Shown here: positions 36,838 through 46,400 of the stretch, piece by piece
Layout of the letters: every line of letters begins with the position of its first letter
Numbering within the stretch: position 1 is the first letter of the stretch
Assembly: GCA_963843385.1 (NCBI GenBank)
Contig: CAWJJY010000009.1
Location: 1 to 64,000 of the forward strand
DNA: 64,000 nucleotides
From: CAVOHU01 sp963843385
GTDB taxonomy: Bacteria; Acidobacteriota; Vicinamibacteria; Vicinamibacterales; JAKQTR01
Direction: 5' to 3'
The notes under the pieces: model-generated
Database searches by the model: none
The model's input: the letters and a program-made list of their open reading frames with translations, nothing else
Told to the model about the DNA's origin: nothing
Position numbers and translations under genes: made by a program

Positions 36838-38688
36838 ATGCTGCGTCGCCGTCTCTCTGCAACATCGGTCGCCGCCCTTGCCATCGTCGTAGCCGTTGTC
36901 TGCGCCTTCGCCGGCGGGCCGATGGCCGCTTCCGGTCAGGCGAGGCCCTCGTCGCCCGCTTCCGAATTCGTCCGCATGCCGACAGGCTGGCAGTTGAACC
37001 GGGGCCCAAACGGCCCGATGCGAACCGAGGTCGCGCTCTCACCGGATGGCACCTCGATAGTCTTCAGCGCAAGCCCGGACGGAACGATGCCGAAGGCGAT
37101 GATCTACAGGCAAAGCGTCGGTAGTCCGGAGGCCACCGTCTTTCCTGGCACAGCAGGCGGATGCATGCCGGCCTTCTCCCCCGACGGGCAGTGGATTGTG
37201 TACTGGGGCAATCGGAAGCTGCACAAGGTGGCGCTCAAGGGCGGAGCGCCCGAGGACCTTTCCGATGTCACGGCTCGTCCGTTCGGCCTCGCGTGGGCGC
37301 CTGACGGGCGAATCATCTTCGGCAAGGGCAGCACCACAAACGCCGGCCTCGCGTTCTTGCCGTCAACCGGAGGCACGCCGGCGGACCTGACGAAGGTCGA
37401 CGCGGCCCAGGAGGGGACGCACCGCCTGCCCCACATGCTTCCGGGTGGAAAGGCCCTGCTTTTCACGTCTATGTTCTCGACCGTGGGTCGCGAGGCCAGG
37501 GTTGAATGGCTGTCGCTCGAGACAGGCAAACGCAAGGTGCTGGTCGAGGACGGGGCCGACGCACGATACCTGTCATCAGGCCACCTCGTCTTTGTGCGCA
37601 GGGGCGCCCTGATGGCCGCGCCTTTCGACGTGGGAAGGCTCCAGACAACCGGGCCCGCCGTCGTGGCGATACCGGGGCTCATGCAGAACCTCAACGGCGG
37701 GGCGGCCGACATGAATTCAGCCGCCGGGCAGTACACCGTGTCCGACACCGGAGGCCTGATCTGGGTGCCGGGAGGTGCTAGTGGACTCCCCGGGTTTCCG
37801 CTGTATTGGGTGGACCGCAGCGGCAAGGCCGAGCCATGGTCGGCGTTCGGACGAAGCGTCGGTTCGGCCCGAGTGTCGCCAGATGGTTCACGGCTGGTGT
37901 TCGCCAGCGGCCCGAGCCGCGGCCTCGAGCTGTACGACATACAGAAGAATGCGGTGACCAACCTGATGCCGGAAGGTCAGGGCTGGATCATCTCTCCCTT
38001 CTGGGCGCCTGGAGGGAAACGGGTGGTGTTCTCGTGGTGGAGAACCGGCCTTCCGAACGTATGGTCCGTTGCCATGGACGGCACCGGGAAGACCGAGCAA
38101 CTGACCCGCAGCGAGTTCGATCAACGCGTGAGCTGCATGTCGCGGGATGGCAGGTTCGTGGCCGTGCTCGAAACGCACCCGGACACCAGCCTGGACATTG
38201 AGGTGCTGGACACTTCGACCGGGAAGGTCACCCCGTTTGTCGCCACGAAAGCGACCGAGCGCTTCCCGGAATTCTCGCCCGACGCCAGGTGGATGGCCTA
38301 CGTCTCGGATGAATCGGGGCGAAGCGAGGTCTACCTCCGATCGTTTCCGGATGGCCGGAAGACCGTGCCGATTTCGAGCGATGGCGGGGTGTCCCCGGTG
38401 TGGGCACCGGGCGGGCGCGAGCTCTTTTTCTGGGACATTGCGGTGAAGACGCTGATGAAGGTGGATATCGTTCCGGGCGAGAACCTGTCGGCCGGTGCAC
38501 CGTCGCCGTTGTTCCAGTTCAACGCCGCCAGCACTCAGATGATCCGGAACTACGATATTTCGCCCGACGGCACACGCTTTCTCATCAAGGCGGCGCAGCC
38601 CGCGACGTCTCCCGTGGCCGTCACGCAACTGAACCTGGCCCGTAACTGGTTCGCCGACCTCAAGCGCCTCAGTCCGAATTCGAAGTAG
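36838..38688 (+). CDS. secreted TolB-like PD40 beta-propeller protein
   Basis: Exported 616-residue protein: a signal peptide (LSATSVAALAIVVAVVCAFA) followed by repeated PD40/WD40-like blades with the typical SPDG core (ALSPDGTSIVFSA, AFSPDGQWIVYWG, RVSPDGSRLVFAS, EFSPDARWMAYVSD, DISPDGTRFLI). ATG 36838 follows GGAGGAG. The sequence closely resembles the extracytoplasmic half of the kinase immediately downstream (25-base gap), so it may be a detached sensor domain or partner of that kinase. Confidence 0.88.
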   Translation: MLRRRLSATSVAALAIVVAVVCAFAGGPMAASGQARPSSPASEFVRMPTGWQLNRGPNGPMRTEVALSPDGTSIVFSASPDGTMPKAMIYRQSVGSPEATVFPGTAGGCMPAFSPDGQWIVYWGNRKLHKVALKGGAPEDLSDVTARPFGLAWAPDGRIIFGKGSTTNAGLAFLPSTGGTPADLTKVDAAQEGTHRLPHMLPGGKALLFTSMFSTVGREARVEWLSLETGKRKVLVEDGADARYLSSGHLVFVRRGALMAAPFDVGRLQTTGPAVVAIPGLMQNLNGGAADMNSAAGQYTVSDTGGLIWVPGGASGLPGFPLYWVDRSGKAEPWSAFGRSVGSARVSPDGSRLVFASGPSRGLELYDIQKNAVTNLMPEGQGWIISPFWAPGGKRVVFSWWRTGLPNVWSVAMDGTGKTEQLTRSEFDQRVSCMSRDGRFVAVLETHPDTSLDIEVLDTSTGKVTPFVATKATERFPEFSPDARWMAYVSDESGRSEVYLRSFPDGRKTVPISSDGGVSPVWAPGGRELFFWDIAVKTLMKVDIVPGENLSAGAPSPLFQFNAASTQMIRNYDISPDGTRFLIKAAQPATSPVAVTQLNLARNWFADLKRLSPNSK

Positions 38689-38713
38689 CTGGAGGTCCCG
38701 TGGGAGGGTGTCC

Positions 38714-41485
38714 ATGGTGGGTCTGACTCTGGGCCACTACCGCGTTGAGTCGGAGCTTGGCGCCGGCGGGATGGGTGTGGTGTACGAGGCAACCGATACT
38801 CGCCTCGGGCGCAAGGTCGCCATCAAGCTGCTCCACCCGTCGGTCGTCCAGGACGCCGAGCGCATGGCGCGGTTCGAGCGCGAGGCTCGGGTGCTCGCGT
38901 CGCTCAATCACGCCAACATCGCCGCCATTCACGGGCTGGAGGAAGCCGACGGAACGAAGTTCCTCGTGCTGGAGTACGTGCCGGGCGACACGCTGGCCCA
39001 GCGCGTGGCGCGAGGGCCGCTGCCGCTGAAGGACGCGTTCGAGATCTGCCGGCAGATCGCCGACGGCCTCGATGCGGCGCACGAGAAGGGCATCGTCCAC
39101 CGCGACCTGAAGCCGGCCAACATCAAGATCACGCCCGACGGCAAGGTAAAGGTGCTGGATTTCGGGCTGGCGAAGGCGGTCGACGCCATCTCGCCGCTCG
39201 AAAGCCTGGCCTCGGGGGCGACCGTCACGGCCGAGATGACTCAGGTCGGCGTCATGATGGGCACTCCCGCCTACATGTCGCCGGAGCAGGCTTGCGGCAA
39301 GCCCGTGGATCGCAGGACGGATGTCTGGGCATTCGGATGCGTGCTGTTCGAGTCGCTGGCGACCAGGCGGACCTTCTCCGGGGAGACAACTACAGAGGTG
39401 CTGGCGGCCGTCCTGGAGAAGGAGCCGGACTGGAGTGCCCTGCCCGCAACGCTGCCTGAGAACGTGAGATCGCTGCTGCGCCGGTGCCTGACCAAGGATC
39501 GGAGCCGTCGCCTGCGCGACATCGGCGACGCGCGTCTCGAGTTGGAGGAGACACTCTCGACGCAGGTGGCCGCGACCCAGGCCCGGGTGGTGCGACGGCG
39601 TGCCTACTGGCCGGCTGTGGCGGCGGCCGTGGTGGTGGCGGCCGCCGGACTCGGCATCTGGGGCTGGCTCCATGGCCGCAGCGTCCCTGCACCGGAAGTT
39701 GTTCGCTTCACGCACCAGTTCCCGCAGGGCAATCGGCTCGCCCCGGGCTGGAACCCCAGCGTGATGTTCTCGCCGGACGGAAAGACCGTGGCGTTCGACT
39801 ACGAGGTGGACGGGATCACCAATGCGTTCCAGCGGTCCATCGACACGCTCGAACAGAAGCCGCTCGGCGGGGTGAAGAACCTGAGCGCTCCCGTCTTCTC
39901 GCCTGACGGGCGTTTCGTCGCCATGGTCGATCGGATGGACCAGGCACTCAAGAAGATCGCCGTCGGGGGCGGCGCCCCGGTTCCGCTGACGGCAACTGAC
40001 ATGTTCGGGCGCGGCGACTGGGGGAAAGACGGCTTTATCTACTTCACCGACCGTTACCCTGGGGCGATTCAGCGGATCCCGGAAAACGGCGGCGCCCCGC
40101 AGCCTGTGACGAAACTGAATCCCCAGAAGAGCGAATTCACTCATCGTCACGCGCAGATCCTGCCGGGCGGAAAGGCGATCATCTTCACGGTGGTTTCTGC
40201 CGGGATGAAGTCGTACAACGACGCACGCATCGAGATGCAGGTTCTCGAATCCGGACAGCGCAAGATCCTCGCGCAGAACGGCTTTGGGCCCCGTTACTCT
40301 CCATCGGGCCACATCATCTACGCCAACGGCGGGAGTCTCTACGCGCTGCCGTTCGATCTGCGCGGTCTGGAAGTGACGGGGTTGCCCATCAAGGTGGTCG
40401 ACGGCGTGCAGATGAGCATCAATACCGGGGCGGCGTACTTCGACGTGTCGGCCACCGGCTCCCTGGCCTATGTCCCCGGGATTGCCGAAGGCGGCGCCCG
40501 CACGCTCGAGTGGGTCGATCGCCGAGGCAACGCGGAAGCGTTGCCGCTCCAGCAGGCCTCCTACCTGTTCCCGCGCATCTCGCCCGACGGAAAGACGCTG
40601 GCCATGGAAATCGAGGGCGCCACGCACAATCTCTTCAGCTGGGACATCGCGCGCCCGGCCGTGATCACCCAGTTGACGACCGATGGACTGAGCCACGCCC
40701 CGCTCTGGACGCCCGACGGCGCCAGCATCTGCTATCGCTCCTGGAAGGCCGGCACGATGACGATGTGGTCCATGCCGGCGGATCAGAGCCGCCCCGGAGA
40801 GCGGCTGACCACGATCGGCGCGCGGCAGAGCGCGGTCTCCGTGTCGCTCGACGGGCGCTACCTGGCATACAACGAGATGGCCGAGGTGCCGCAGGGCAAT
40901 GGAAACGGGGACGGCGGGATGACGGACGAGGGCGGAGGAATCAGTTCGGCGATGGGCACCGGCTCGGACATCTGGATCCTGCCGCTGACGGGCCCCGACC
41001 GCACGCCTCGCGCATTCAAGAAGACCCCCTTCGACGAAGCGTCGGCGAAGTTCTCGCCGGATGGCAAGTGGGTTGCGTACTGCTCCAACCGCACGGGCAG
41101 AAGCGAAGTCTACGTCGAACCGTGGCCCGGGCCCGGCATGAGGGTCCAACTGACGTCCGAGGGCGGGACGGACCCGCTCTTCAGCCACGACGGCCGCGAG
41201 ATCTTCTATCGCAACGGCGACAAGATGATGGTGGTGCAGGTGTCCTTCGCAGGCGGGTTCAAGCCCGGCCCGCCGGTGCTGTTGTGGGTCGGCCACTATT
41301 CCCACGGCTTGAGCTCCTCGTGCGGGCCGCCCGGGGTCAGCTCCGCCAACTACGACGTGACCGCCGATGGCCAGCGTTTCCTCATGGTCAAGGACAAAGA
41401 CGAGGACGCCGGATCGAGCAGCCTCGTCGTCGTGCTGCACTGGGCGGATGAGCTGAAGCGCCTCGCACAAGAACAGAAAAAGTGA
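38714..41485 (+). CDS. membrane Ser/Thr protein kinase with PD40 propeller sensor
   Basis: Transmembrane Hanks-type kinase, 923 residues. Cytosolic kinase (~8-275): GAGGMGVVYEA, VAIKLL, HRDLKPANIK, DFGLAKA, GTPAYMSPEQA and RTDVWAFG. A single hydrophobic segment (~300-320, YWPAVAAAVVVAAAGLGIWGW) leads to an extracytoplasmic PD40 propeller (MFSPDGKTVAFDYE, VFSPDGRFVAMVD, ISPDGKTLAME, KFSPDGKWVAYCSN). ATG 38714 is chosen, with GGGAGGG five bases upstream. It is probably cotranscribed with the secreted propeller protein upstream. Confidence 0.93.
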   Translation: MVGLTLGHYRVESELGAGGMGVVYEATDTRLGRKVAIKLLHPSVVQDAERMARFEREARVLASLNHANIAAIHGLEEADGTKFLVLEYVPGDTLAQRVARGPLPLKDAFEICRQIADGLDAAHEKGIVHRDLKPANIKITPDGKVKVLDFGLAKAVDAISPLESLASGATVTAEMTQVGVMMGTPAYMSPEQACGKPVDRRTDVWAFGCVLFESLATRRTFSGETTTEVLAAVLEKEPDWSALPATLPENVRSLLRRCLTKDRSRRLRDIGDARLELEETLSTQVAATQARVVRRRAYWPAVAAAVVVAAAGLGIWGWLHGRSVPAPEVVRFTHQFPQGNRLAPGWNPSVMFSPDGKTVAFDYEVDGITNAFQRSIDTLEQKPLGGVKNLSAPVFSPDGRFVAMVDRMDQALKKIAVGGGAPVPLTATDMFGRGDWGKDGFIYFTDRYPGAIQRIPENGGAPQPVTKLNPQKSEFTHRHAQILPGGKAIIFTVVSAGMKSYNDARIEMQVLESGQRKILAQNGFGPRYSPSGHIIYANGGSLYALPFDLRGLEVTGLPIKVVDGVQMSINTGAAYFDVSATGSLAYVPGIAEGGARTLEWVDRRGNAEALPLQQASYLFPRISPDGKTLAMEIEGATHNLFSWDIARPAVITQLTTDGLSHAPLWTPDGASICYRSWKAGTMTMWSMPADQSRPGERLTTIGARQSAVSVSLDGRYLAYNEMAEVPQGNGNGDGGMTDEGGGISSAMGTGSDIWILPLTGPDRTPRAFKKTPFDEASAKFSPDGKWVAYCSNRTGRSEVYVEPWPGPGMRVQLTSEGGTDPLFSHDGREIFYRNGDKMMVVQVSFAGGFKPGPPVLLWVGHYSHGLSSSCGPPGVSSANYDVTADGQRFLMVKDKDEDAGSSSLVVVLHWADELKRLAQEQKK

Positions 41486-41644
41486 GCAGGCGGGCCAGGA
41501 TCCACGAAGCGACCTCCTGCCCGTACCGGGTCGAACTGGAGCGCGGGCCCGCGCGGAGGCCGGTTGGGAGTAATCTGGTCGCGTGTGCTGACCGGTCACG
41601 ATGAAGCGGCGCGCGGCGCGAGCTGCCCCTGACTCGGAGTCGTC

Positions 41645-42127
41645 GTGAGAACCCTGCTCGGCTGTTCAGTTGCCGTGTTGATCTGGCTCGCATTGCTCAT
41701 CTGGATTCCAGCCTGCAACAGCTGTCCGTTCGTGTTGATCCGCGCGCCGAACCGCGGCGGGTCCGTCCCGTGCTGCGGCGGGTTCGACCGGTACGACGTC
41801 GCGCCGGGGCCCGCCGAGGCCACCGAACTCGACGTCTCACTGGCATCCAGCCCCGGCCAGGACGCTCTGATGACCGCGTGGCTGACCAGAGGCGACTGTG
41901 ACCGACTCTTTCCTGCGGCCTACGACGCGCCGGGAGCCTTGCCGCAATGTGAAGTCCTCATTGGCCCGGTCATGCCAGGCCAGGTGAGCGCGCGCCGCAA
42001 GCTGTCGCCGGCGACCTATCGCGTGTTCGTGCAGGCGTCGGCCGCCAACACGGCGAGGGCGGAGTACACCGCCGACGTCGGCTTTTGGGGCAAGAGCTGC
42101 CGCCCTGGGGCCACGGTCGTACCCTGA
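41645..42127 (+). CDS. exported Cys-containing protein, unknown
   Basis: 160 residues, not recognised. A hydrophobic N-terminus (GCSVAVLIWLALLIWIPACN) could be an anchor or lipoprotein signal (IPAC). Several cysteines follow (CNSC, CC, GDCDRL, QCEVL, KSC), suggesting disulfides outside the cytosol. The rest looks beta-rich (ELDVSLASS, ATYRVFVQAS). GTG 41645 is the only start in frame near the hydrophobic segment. Confidence 0.6.
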   Translation: MRTLLGCSVAVLIWLALLIWIPACNSCPFVLIRAPNRGGSVPCCGGFDRYDVAPGPAEATELDVSLASSPGQDALMTAWLTRGDCDRLFPAAYDAPGALPQCEVLIGPVMPGQVSARRKLSPATYRVFVQASAANTARAEYTADVGFWGKSCRPGATVVP

Positions 42128-42191
42128 GACCCGCCGGCGCCTCCTGGCCGGATTTCGGCGATCCGGTGTCAAAATGACCTGGGGGGTGGTC

Positions 42192-42710
42192 ATGCGAATG
42201 TGGCGTCTTGTACCGAGTCTCGTGCTGGCGGCTCTGATCGTGGCGGGCGGGTTGGCTCAGACCCATCCCGACTTCTCCGGGACGTGGACGTTCAATCAGC
42301 TGAAAAGCGCGCAGCCAGGACCCGATGGGAAAGTCGTGCTGGCCGCCCTGATGGGCGACGAGTTCACGGTGCAGCAGGTCGGCACCAGCTTGAACTTCTC
42401 AATCAAGTCCGGCGCGATTCGCGCAGCCGCGATCTACAAACTCGATGGCTCCGAGAGCCGGAACATGTCGCCGGGCGGGCCGGGCCAGCCAGACATCGAG
42501 GTCGTCTCGACGGCCGCATGGCAGGGCGACAAGCTGATCATCAATTCCACCAGCACGTCTCCGGTCCAAGGCCGCCCGGTCACCATCGTGACCAGGCGCG
42601 AACTGTGGATTGATCCCGACGGCAACCTGATTCTCGTCCGGACCGGGACGCCGGCGAATATGGTCACACCGTCGCGCAGCGTGTATTCAAAAGCAAAACC
42701 TGCGAAGTAG
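42192..42710 (+). CDS. secreted small lipocalin-like protein
   Basis: 172 residues with signal peptide WRLVPSLVLAALIVAGGLAQ and a mature domain starting PDFSGTWTFNQLKSA, a pattern seen in many Acidobacteria secreted proteins with a calycin-like beta barrel. The internal segment VVSTAAWQGDKLIINST and RELWIDPDGNLILVRTG fit alternating beta strands. ATG 42192 is preferred over 42174 because it puts the basic residues next to the hydrophobic core. The ligand is unknown. Confidence 0.65.
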   Translation: MRMWRLVPSLVLAALIVAGGLAQTHPDFSGTWTFNQLKSAQPGPDGKVVLAALMGDEFTVQQVGTSLNFSIKSGAIRAAAIYKLDGSESRNMSPGGPGQPDIEVVSTAAWQGDKLIINSTSTSPVQGRPVTIVTRRELWIDPDGNLILVRTGTPANMVTPSRSVYSKAKPAK

Positions 42711-42806
42711 CGGCGCCGAGGCTGACCGTGAGCCGGCGACCCGAAAGGCGACTCGCGCACCTGGCCGCGAGGACTGCACTGTCAGCCGCCGGCCGCGAAT
42801 TCGGGC

Positions 42807-44081
42807 CTAGCGATCGAGGGCCCGGCTGTTGGTCTCTCCCATCGGCCACATCAGCAGCAGTCCGATGATGCCGTACAGCATGATGTAGTACGCGGGGATG
42901 GTGGGCGGCAGCTTGAGGCTGTCGATGAGCCACGTGGAGACCAGCGGCGCCGACCCGCCGGCAAGCGCAAGCGTAATGCTGTAGGCGAAGCTCATCGACG
43001 TCACGCGCGTGCGCAACGGGAAGATCTCGACCACCATGGCACCTTGCAGCCCGAGCGCCATGCCGAGTGGCAGCGCCAGCAACAGCTGGCCGGCGATGAA
43101 GTTCAGGGCGGACCCGTACAGCATCATCTGAAACGCGAACTGGATGAGCACCATGACCGCGACGGTCAGCCACATCATCAGCCTGCGCCGGCCAATTCGA
43201 TCTGAGAGCCATCCGCCGAGGGGCTTCGCGAAGAGCACCGCCACCAGGCTCAGCGTGTTCGCGAGCTGGAAGGCCCCGGAGTCGATGCCGGCGAGGCTCT
43301 TCCGGCGCTCGACCGCGAAGGTGAACGTCAGGTAGTAGGCGGCGTTGGTCATGCCGACGATGCCGAACGTCTGGACAATGGGCAGCCAGTCCGCCTTGAG
43401 TGAAGGCCAGAGCGGCGGACGCAAGGTTGCGGCCTGCACTCCTTCTTCCGTTTCGTAGATCCCTCGTCTCAGGAACCAGCCGACGATGCAGAAGATCACG
43501 CTGCCGACAAACGGGACGCGCCAGCCCCACGACGCCACTGCCTCGGCGGGCAGCCACTGGTTGACCAGCCACGCGGAGCCCGACCCGAGGATGAACCCGA
43601 TCGTGGTGCCCGCGGCGGTCGAACTGCTCACGAGGCCGCGCATCAACGGCGAGGCCATCTCGGTCGTGTAGACCATCGAGCCGGTGAACTCGCCGCCGAG
43701 CGAGAAGCCCTGGATGAGCCGCATGGTCAGCAGCAGGGCAGGAGCCGCCAGGCCGATCTGGTCGTATGTGGGAAGCAGGCCCAGCGCGAGCGTCGCGCCG
43801 CCCATCAGCAGAATCGATAGGGTCAGCAGCGCCCGCCGCCCGATGCGATCGCCCACCAGGCCGAGGACGATGCTGCCGAGCGGCCGCGCGACGAAGCCCA
43901 GGGCGAATACCGCGAAGGCCGACATCAGCTGGACCGTCGGATCGGATTTCGGAAAGAACTGGCGGCCGATATCGGTGGCGAAGTACCCGAAGACCGCGAA
44001 ATCGAACCACTCGAGCACGTTGCCGATCAGGCCGGCAAGTGCCGTGCGAAGAGCAGACTGTTTGTGAACACCCTCAGACAT
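42807..44081 (-). CDS. MFS transporter, MHS (metabolite:H+ symporter) family
   Basis: A 12-helix major facilitator, 424 residues. MHS-type signatures: GNVLEWFDFAVFGYFA in TM1, FVARPLGSIVLGLVGDRIGRR (loop 2-3), MRLIQGFSLGGEFTGSMVYTTE and FAKPLGGWLSDRIGRRRLM (loop 8-9). Substrates of the group include organic acids and betaines. A TAGAAT box lies 24 bases upstream of ATG with AAGGGGG as SD, a normal leader unlike several plus-strand genes here. Confidence 0.9.
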   Translation of the reverse strand: MSEGVHKQSALRTALAGLIGNVLEWFDFAVFGYFATDIGRQFFPKSDPTVQLMSAFAVFALGFVARPLGSIVLGLVGDRIGRRALLTLSILLMGGATLALGLLPTYDQIGLAAPALLLTMRLIQGFSLGGEFTGSMVYTTEMASPLMRGLVSSSTAAGTTIGFILGSGSAWLVNQWLPAEAVASWGWRVPFVGSVIFCIVGWFLRRGIYETEEGVQAATLRPPLWPSLKADWLPIVQTFGIVGMTNAAYYLTFTFAVERRKSLAGIDSGAFQLANTLSLVAVLFAKPLGGWLSDRIGRRRLMMWLTVAVMVLIQFAFQMMLYGSALNFIAGQLLLALPLGMALGLQGAMVVEIFPLRTRVTSMSFAYSITLALAGGSAPLVSTWLIDSLKLPPTIPAYYIMLYGIIGLLLMWPMGETNSRALDR

Positions 44082-44126
44082 TGAGCCCCCTTGGTTGGTC
44101 CGCGCATTCTATCAGGGAGACGGGAC

Positions 44127-44223
44127 ATCGGCTGGAGGCTGGGGGCTGGCGACTTCCCGAGGGGTGGCTTGCGCCGACTCCGGCCGCCAGCCGCCCGCCG
44201 CGAGCCGCCAGCCTCCAGCCGAT
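44127..44223. repeat. inverted pair of GGCTGGAGGCTGG repeats
   Basis: atcggctggaggctgg (44127-44142) has its perfect reverse complement at 44208-44223. The intervening sequence includes further GCCGCCAGCC units. It could form a large cruciform or RNA hairpin between two divergently transcribed genes. Confidence 0.7.
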
Positions 44224-44248
44224 CAGGTGCCGCGTAAGCGTGTTGCGC

Positions 44249-44254
44249 TACCAT
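44249..44254 (+). promoter_or_regulatory. -10-like TACCAT, ten bases before ATG 44265
   Basis: TACCAT followed by ten bases and ATG; no SD is present, again suggesting a minimal leader. Confidence 0.25.
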
Positions 44255-44264
44255 TGGCCCACCA

Positions 44265-46268
44265 ATGGCAGAGGTTGAATCCACACCACTCGGACTGGGG
44301 CGTCAGTCCGGGATCACCTGGCGCGTGCTGCTCCTCTACGCGGCGCTCACCCTGCTGTTCACGTATCCAATGTGGGTCCACCCTGCCACCACGGTCCTTG
44401 GTGTCGACAACGATACCGACCTGAGCGCGTGGCTGCTCGCGTGGGACGCGCACGCATTCATCCACCAGCCGCTGGCGCTGTTCGACGCCAACATCTACTA
44501 CCCGCAACAGCACACGCTCGCGTTCGCCGAGAACCTGATCGGCAGCGCGTTGATGGTGGCGCCGGTCATCTGGCTGACCGACAACCCGATCCTCGCCATC
44601 AACCTGGTCGGGCTGCTCTCGTGTTTCCTGTGCGCCGTCGGCGCGTACCTGCTTGCCCGCCGCCTCGGAATCGGACCGCTGGGAGCCCTGGTGGCCGGGC
44701 TGATCTTTGCCTTCTCCCCGCCGCGCTTCTTCCGCATCGGCCAGCTCCACCTCACCGCCGTGCAGTGGATTCCGTTCGGACTCGCCTACCTGCACGCGTA
44801 TCTCGACGGCAGGCGAAAGCGCGATCTCAGGCTGGCCGCCGCGTTCTTCACGCTCCAGGTGCTCTCGAGCGGCCATGGCGGCACGTTCCTGACGATCGCG
44901 ATGCTGGCGCTGATCGTGTACCGGCTCGTTCTCGGTGAATCGCTTGGGATCATCCGCCCGTTGCGTGACCTGGGGATCGTTGGCGTGCTGCTGCTTCTGC
45001 CGGCCGTCCTGATGGTCGTGCCCTATCACGCCGTACAGCAGGAGATTGGACTGCGGCGCACGCTCAGGGACTGGGTCGTCAGCGGCTGGAGCTTTCTCGA
45101 GTCGCCGACTTATTTCCACCAGTTCCTGATTTCGCTCGTGCCTGGCCTCGAGATCAACCAGCGCGCCCGCGCCGCGCTGTTCCCGGGAATCATGCCGCTG
45201 CTGCTCGCGGGAGTGGCATTTGCGCCACGCCATGTTGGAGCCAGTCTCCGCAACGGCCTTGCAAGGCTGAAACCCTGGCGCCGGCTGGCAATAGTCTTCG
45301 ACGTCATCGTGCTCGTCGGGCTCGCGATCGCCGGGCCGGTCCTTTTCTCAGGGCCGATCAAGGTCCGAGTTGGCTCGACCGTCCTGCTGGCGTCGCGCTC
45401 GGCGTGGCGCCCGCTCCTGATGGCGGCGGCCGCTGCCGCGCTTCGGATCGCCCTGCTTCGTCGGGTGCCGTTCGCTGCAGCCATTCGCCGGGGCGGCTGG
45501 AGAGAGGTCCTCCGGCGCGCGCTGAGCGTGGTCCGGCGATGGCGGGAAAGACTTCGGCAGAGTCCCGCCGCGTTCTACGGCCTGCTGGGCGCCGGAACGG
45601 TGCTGCTCGCAATGCCCCGGCCGTTCACGCTCTGGCCCTACGTGTACGAGCTTCCCGGATTCAGCTTCATTCGCGTGCCATCGCGCATCACGATCCTCGG
45701 CGTGTTGTGCGTGGCCATGCTTGCCGCCATCGGATTCGATCGCCTCAGCCGACGTCTCGCTCCCGCTCGACAGCGCGTGCTCGCCCTGATCGTTGGGGTC
45801 CTGCTGGTCGCCGAGTTCGCGGCGATGCCCCTCTCCGTTCAGCCCTATCGCATCGAGATCCCTGCGATCGACCGGTGGCTCGCAACCCGGCCCACGCCCT
45901 TCGCGGTGGCCGAGGTTCCCCTCCTCCGGCTCGAGACCGCCGACAGCGTGGCCCGCTACGATCGGCGCCACTCCGCCTTCATGCTCCATTCGATGGCGCA
46001 CTGGCAGAAGACAGTCCACGGTTACAGCGGGATTCGCCCTTCGCTCCACGAGCAGCTCTACTTCGAGCTCGAGAGCTTTCCAGACGAAACGAGCCTGCAG
46101 AGCCTCGCCCGCCTCAAAGTGGACTACATCGTCGTGCACACGGATCTCTATCCGCCCGGCGAGTGGCCCAAGGTCGAGGAGCACTTGAAGTCCTTCTCGG
46201 CGAGGCTGACGCTGGAACATGTCGAGGGCGCCGGGCGTGTGTACTCACTGCGGCATCCGGCCCCGTAG
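44265..46268 (+). CDS. multi-spanning membrane protein, GT-C glycosyltransferase-like
   Basis: 667 residues with about ten to twelve hydrophobic segments and an extended soluble C-terminus. The first lumenal loop carries acidic residues (GVDNDTDLSAWLLAWDAHAF), and a conserved NIYYPQQHTLAFAENLIG follows, layout typical of GT-C glycosyltransferases that use lipid-linked sugars. Sequence GAYLLARRLG and SPPRFFRIGQLHLTAVQWIP recur in uncharacterised bacterial relatives. The catalytic assignment is inference only. Confidence 0.6.
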   Translation: MAEVESTPLGLGRQSGITWRVLLLYAALTLLFTYPMWVHPATTVLGVDNDTDLSAWLLAWDAHAFIHQPLALFDANIYYPQQHTLAFAENLIGSALMVAPVIWLTDNPILAINLVGLLSCFLCAVGAYLLARRLGIGPLGALVAGLIFAFSPPRFFRIGQLHLTAVQWIPFGLAYLHAYLDGRRKRDLRLAAAFFTLQVLSSGHGGTFLTIAMLALIVYRLVLGESLGIIRPLRDLGIVGVLLLLPAVLMVVPYHAVQQEIGLRRTLRDWVVSGWSFLESPTYFHQFLISLVPGLEINQRARAALFPGIMPLLLAGVAFAPRHVGASLRNGLARLKPWRRLAIVFDVIVLVGLAIAGPVLFSGPIKVRVGSTVLLASRSAWRPLLMAAAAAALRIALLRRVPFAAAIRRGGWREVLRRALSVVRRWRERLRQSPAAFYGLLGAGTVLLAMPRPFTLWPYVYELPGFSFIRVPSRITILGVLCVAMLAAIGFDRLSRRLAPARQRVLALIVGVLLVAEFAAMPLSVQPYRIEIPAIDRWLATRPTPFAVAEVPLLRLETADSVARYDRRHSAFMLHSMAHWQKTVHGYSGIRPSLHEQLYFELESFPDETSLQSLARLKVDYIVVHTDLYPPGEWPKVEEHLKSFSARLTLEHVEGAGRVYSLRHPAP

Positions 46269-46317
46269 ACACCCGGAGGCCACCGCCCGGGAGGCGCCAG
46301 CCGCCAGCCAGCCTAAC

Positions 46318-46347
46318 TTGTTGCTCCGTAAGCCCCTATGCTAAGAT
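46318..46347 (+). promoter_or_regulatory. sigma70-like promoter of yebC-ruvCAB-fabH operon
   Basis: TTGTTG (46318-46323), 18-base spacer, TAAGAT (46342-46347), about 53 bases before the yebC ATG. Directly upstream is a GCCAGCCGCCAGCC repeat tract (46290-46313). Confidence 0.4.
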
Positions 46348-46400
46348 CCGGGGGCCATTTTCTGTCCCGTTTTCCCTCTGAACGAGAGTTGGAGTTCGCC

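Noticed and set aside
38669..41599. 976-codon minus-strand ORF opposite the second kinase
   Set aside because: Same shadow effect; the plus-strand kinase and propeller motifs are unambiguous.
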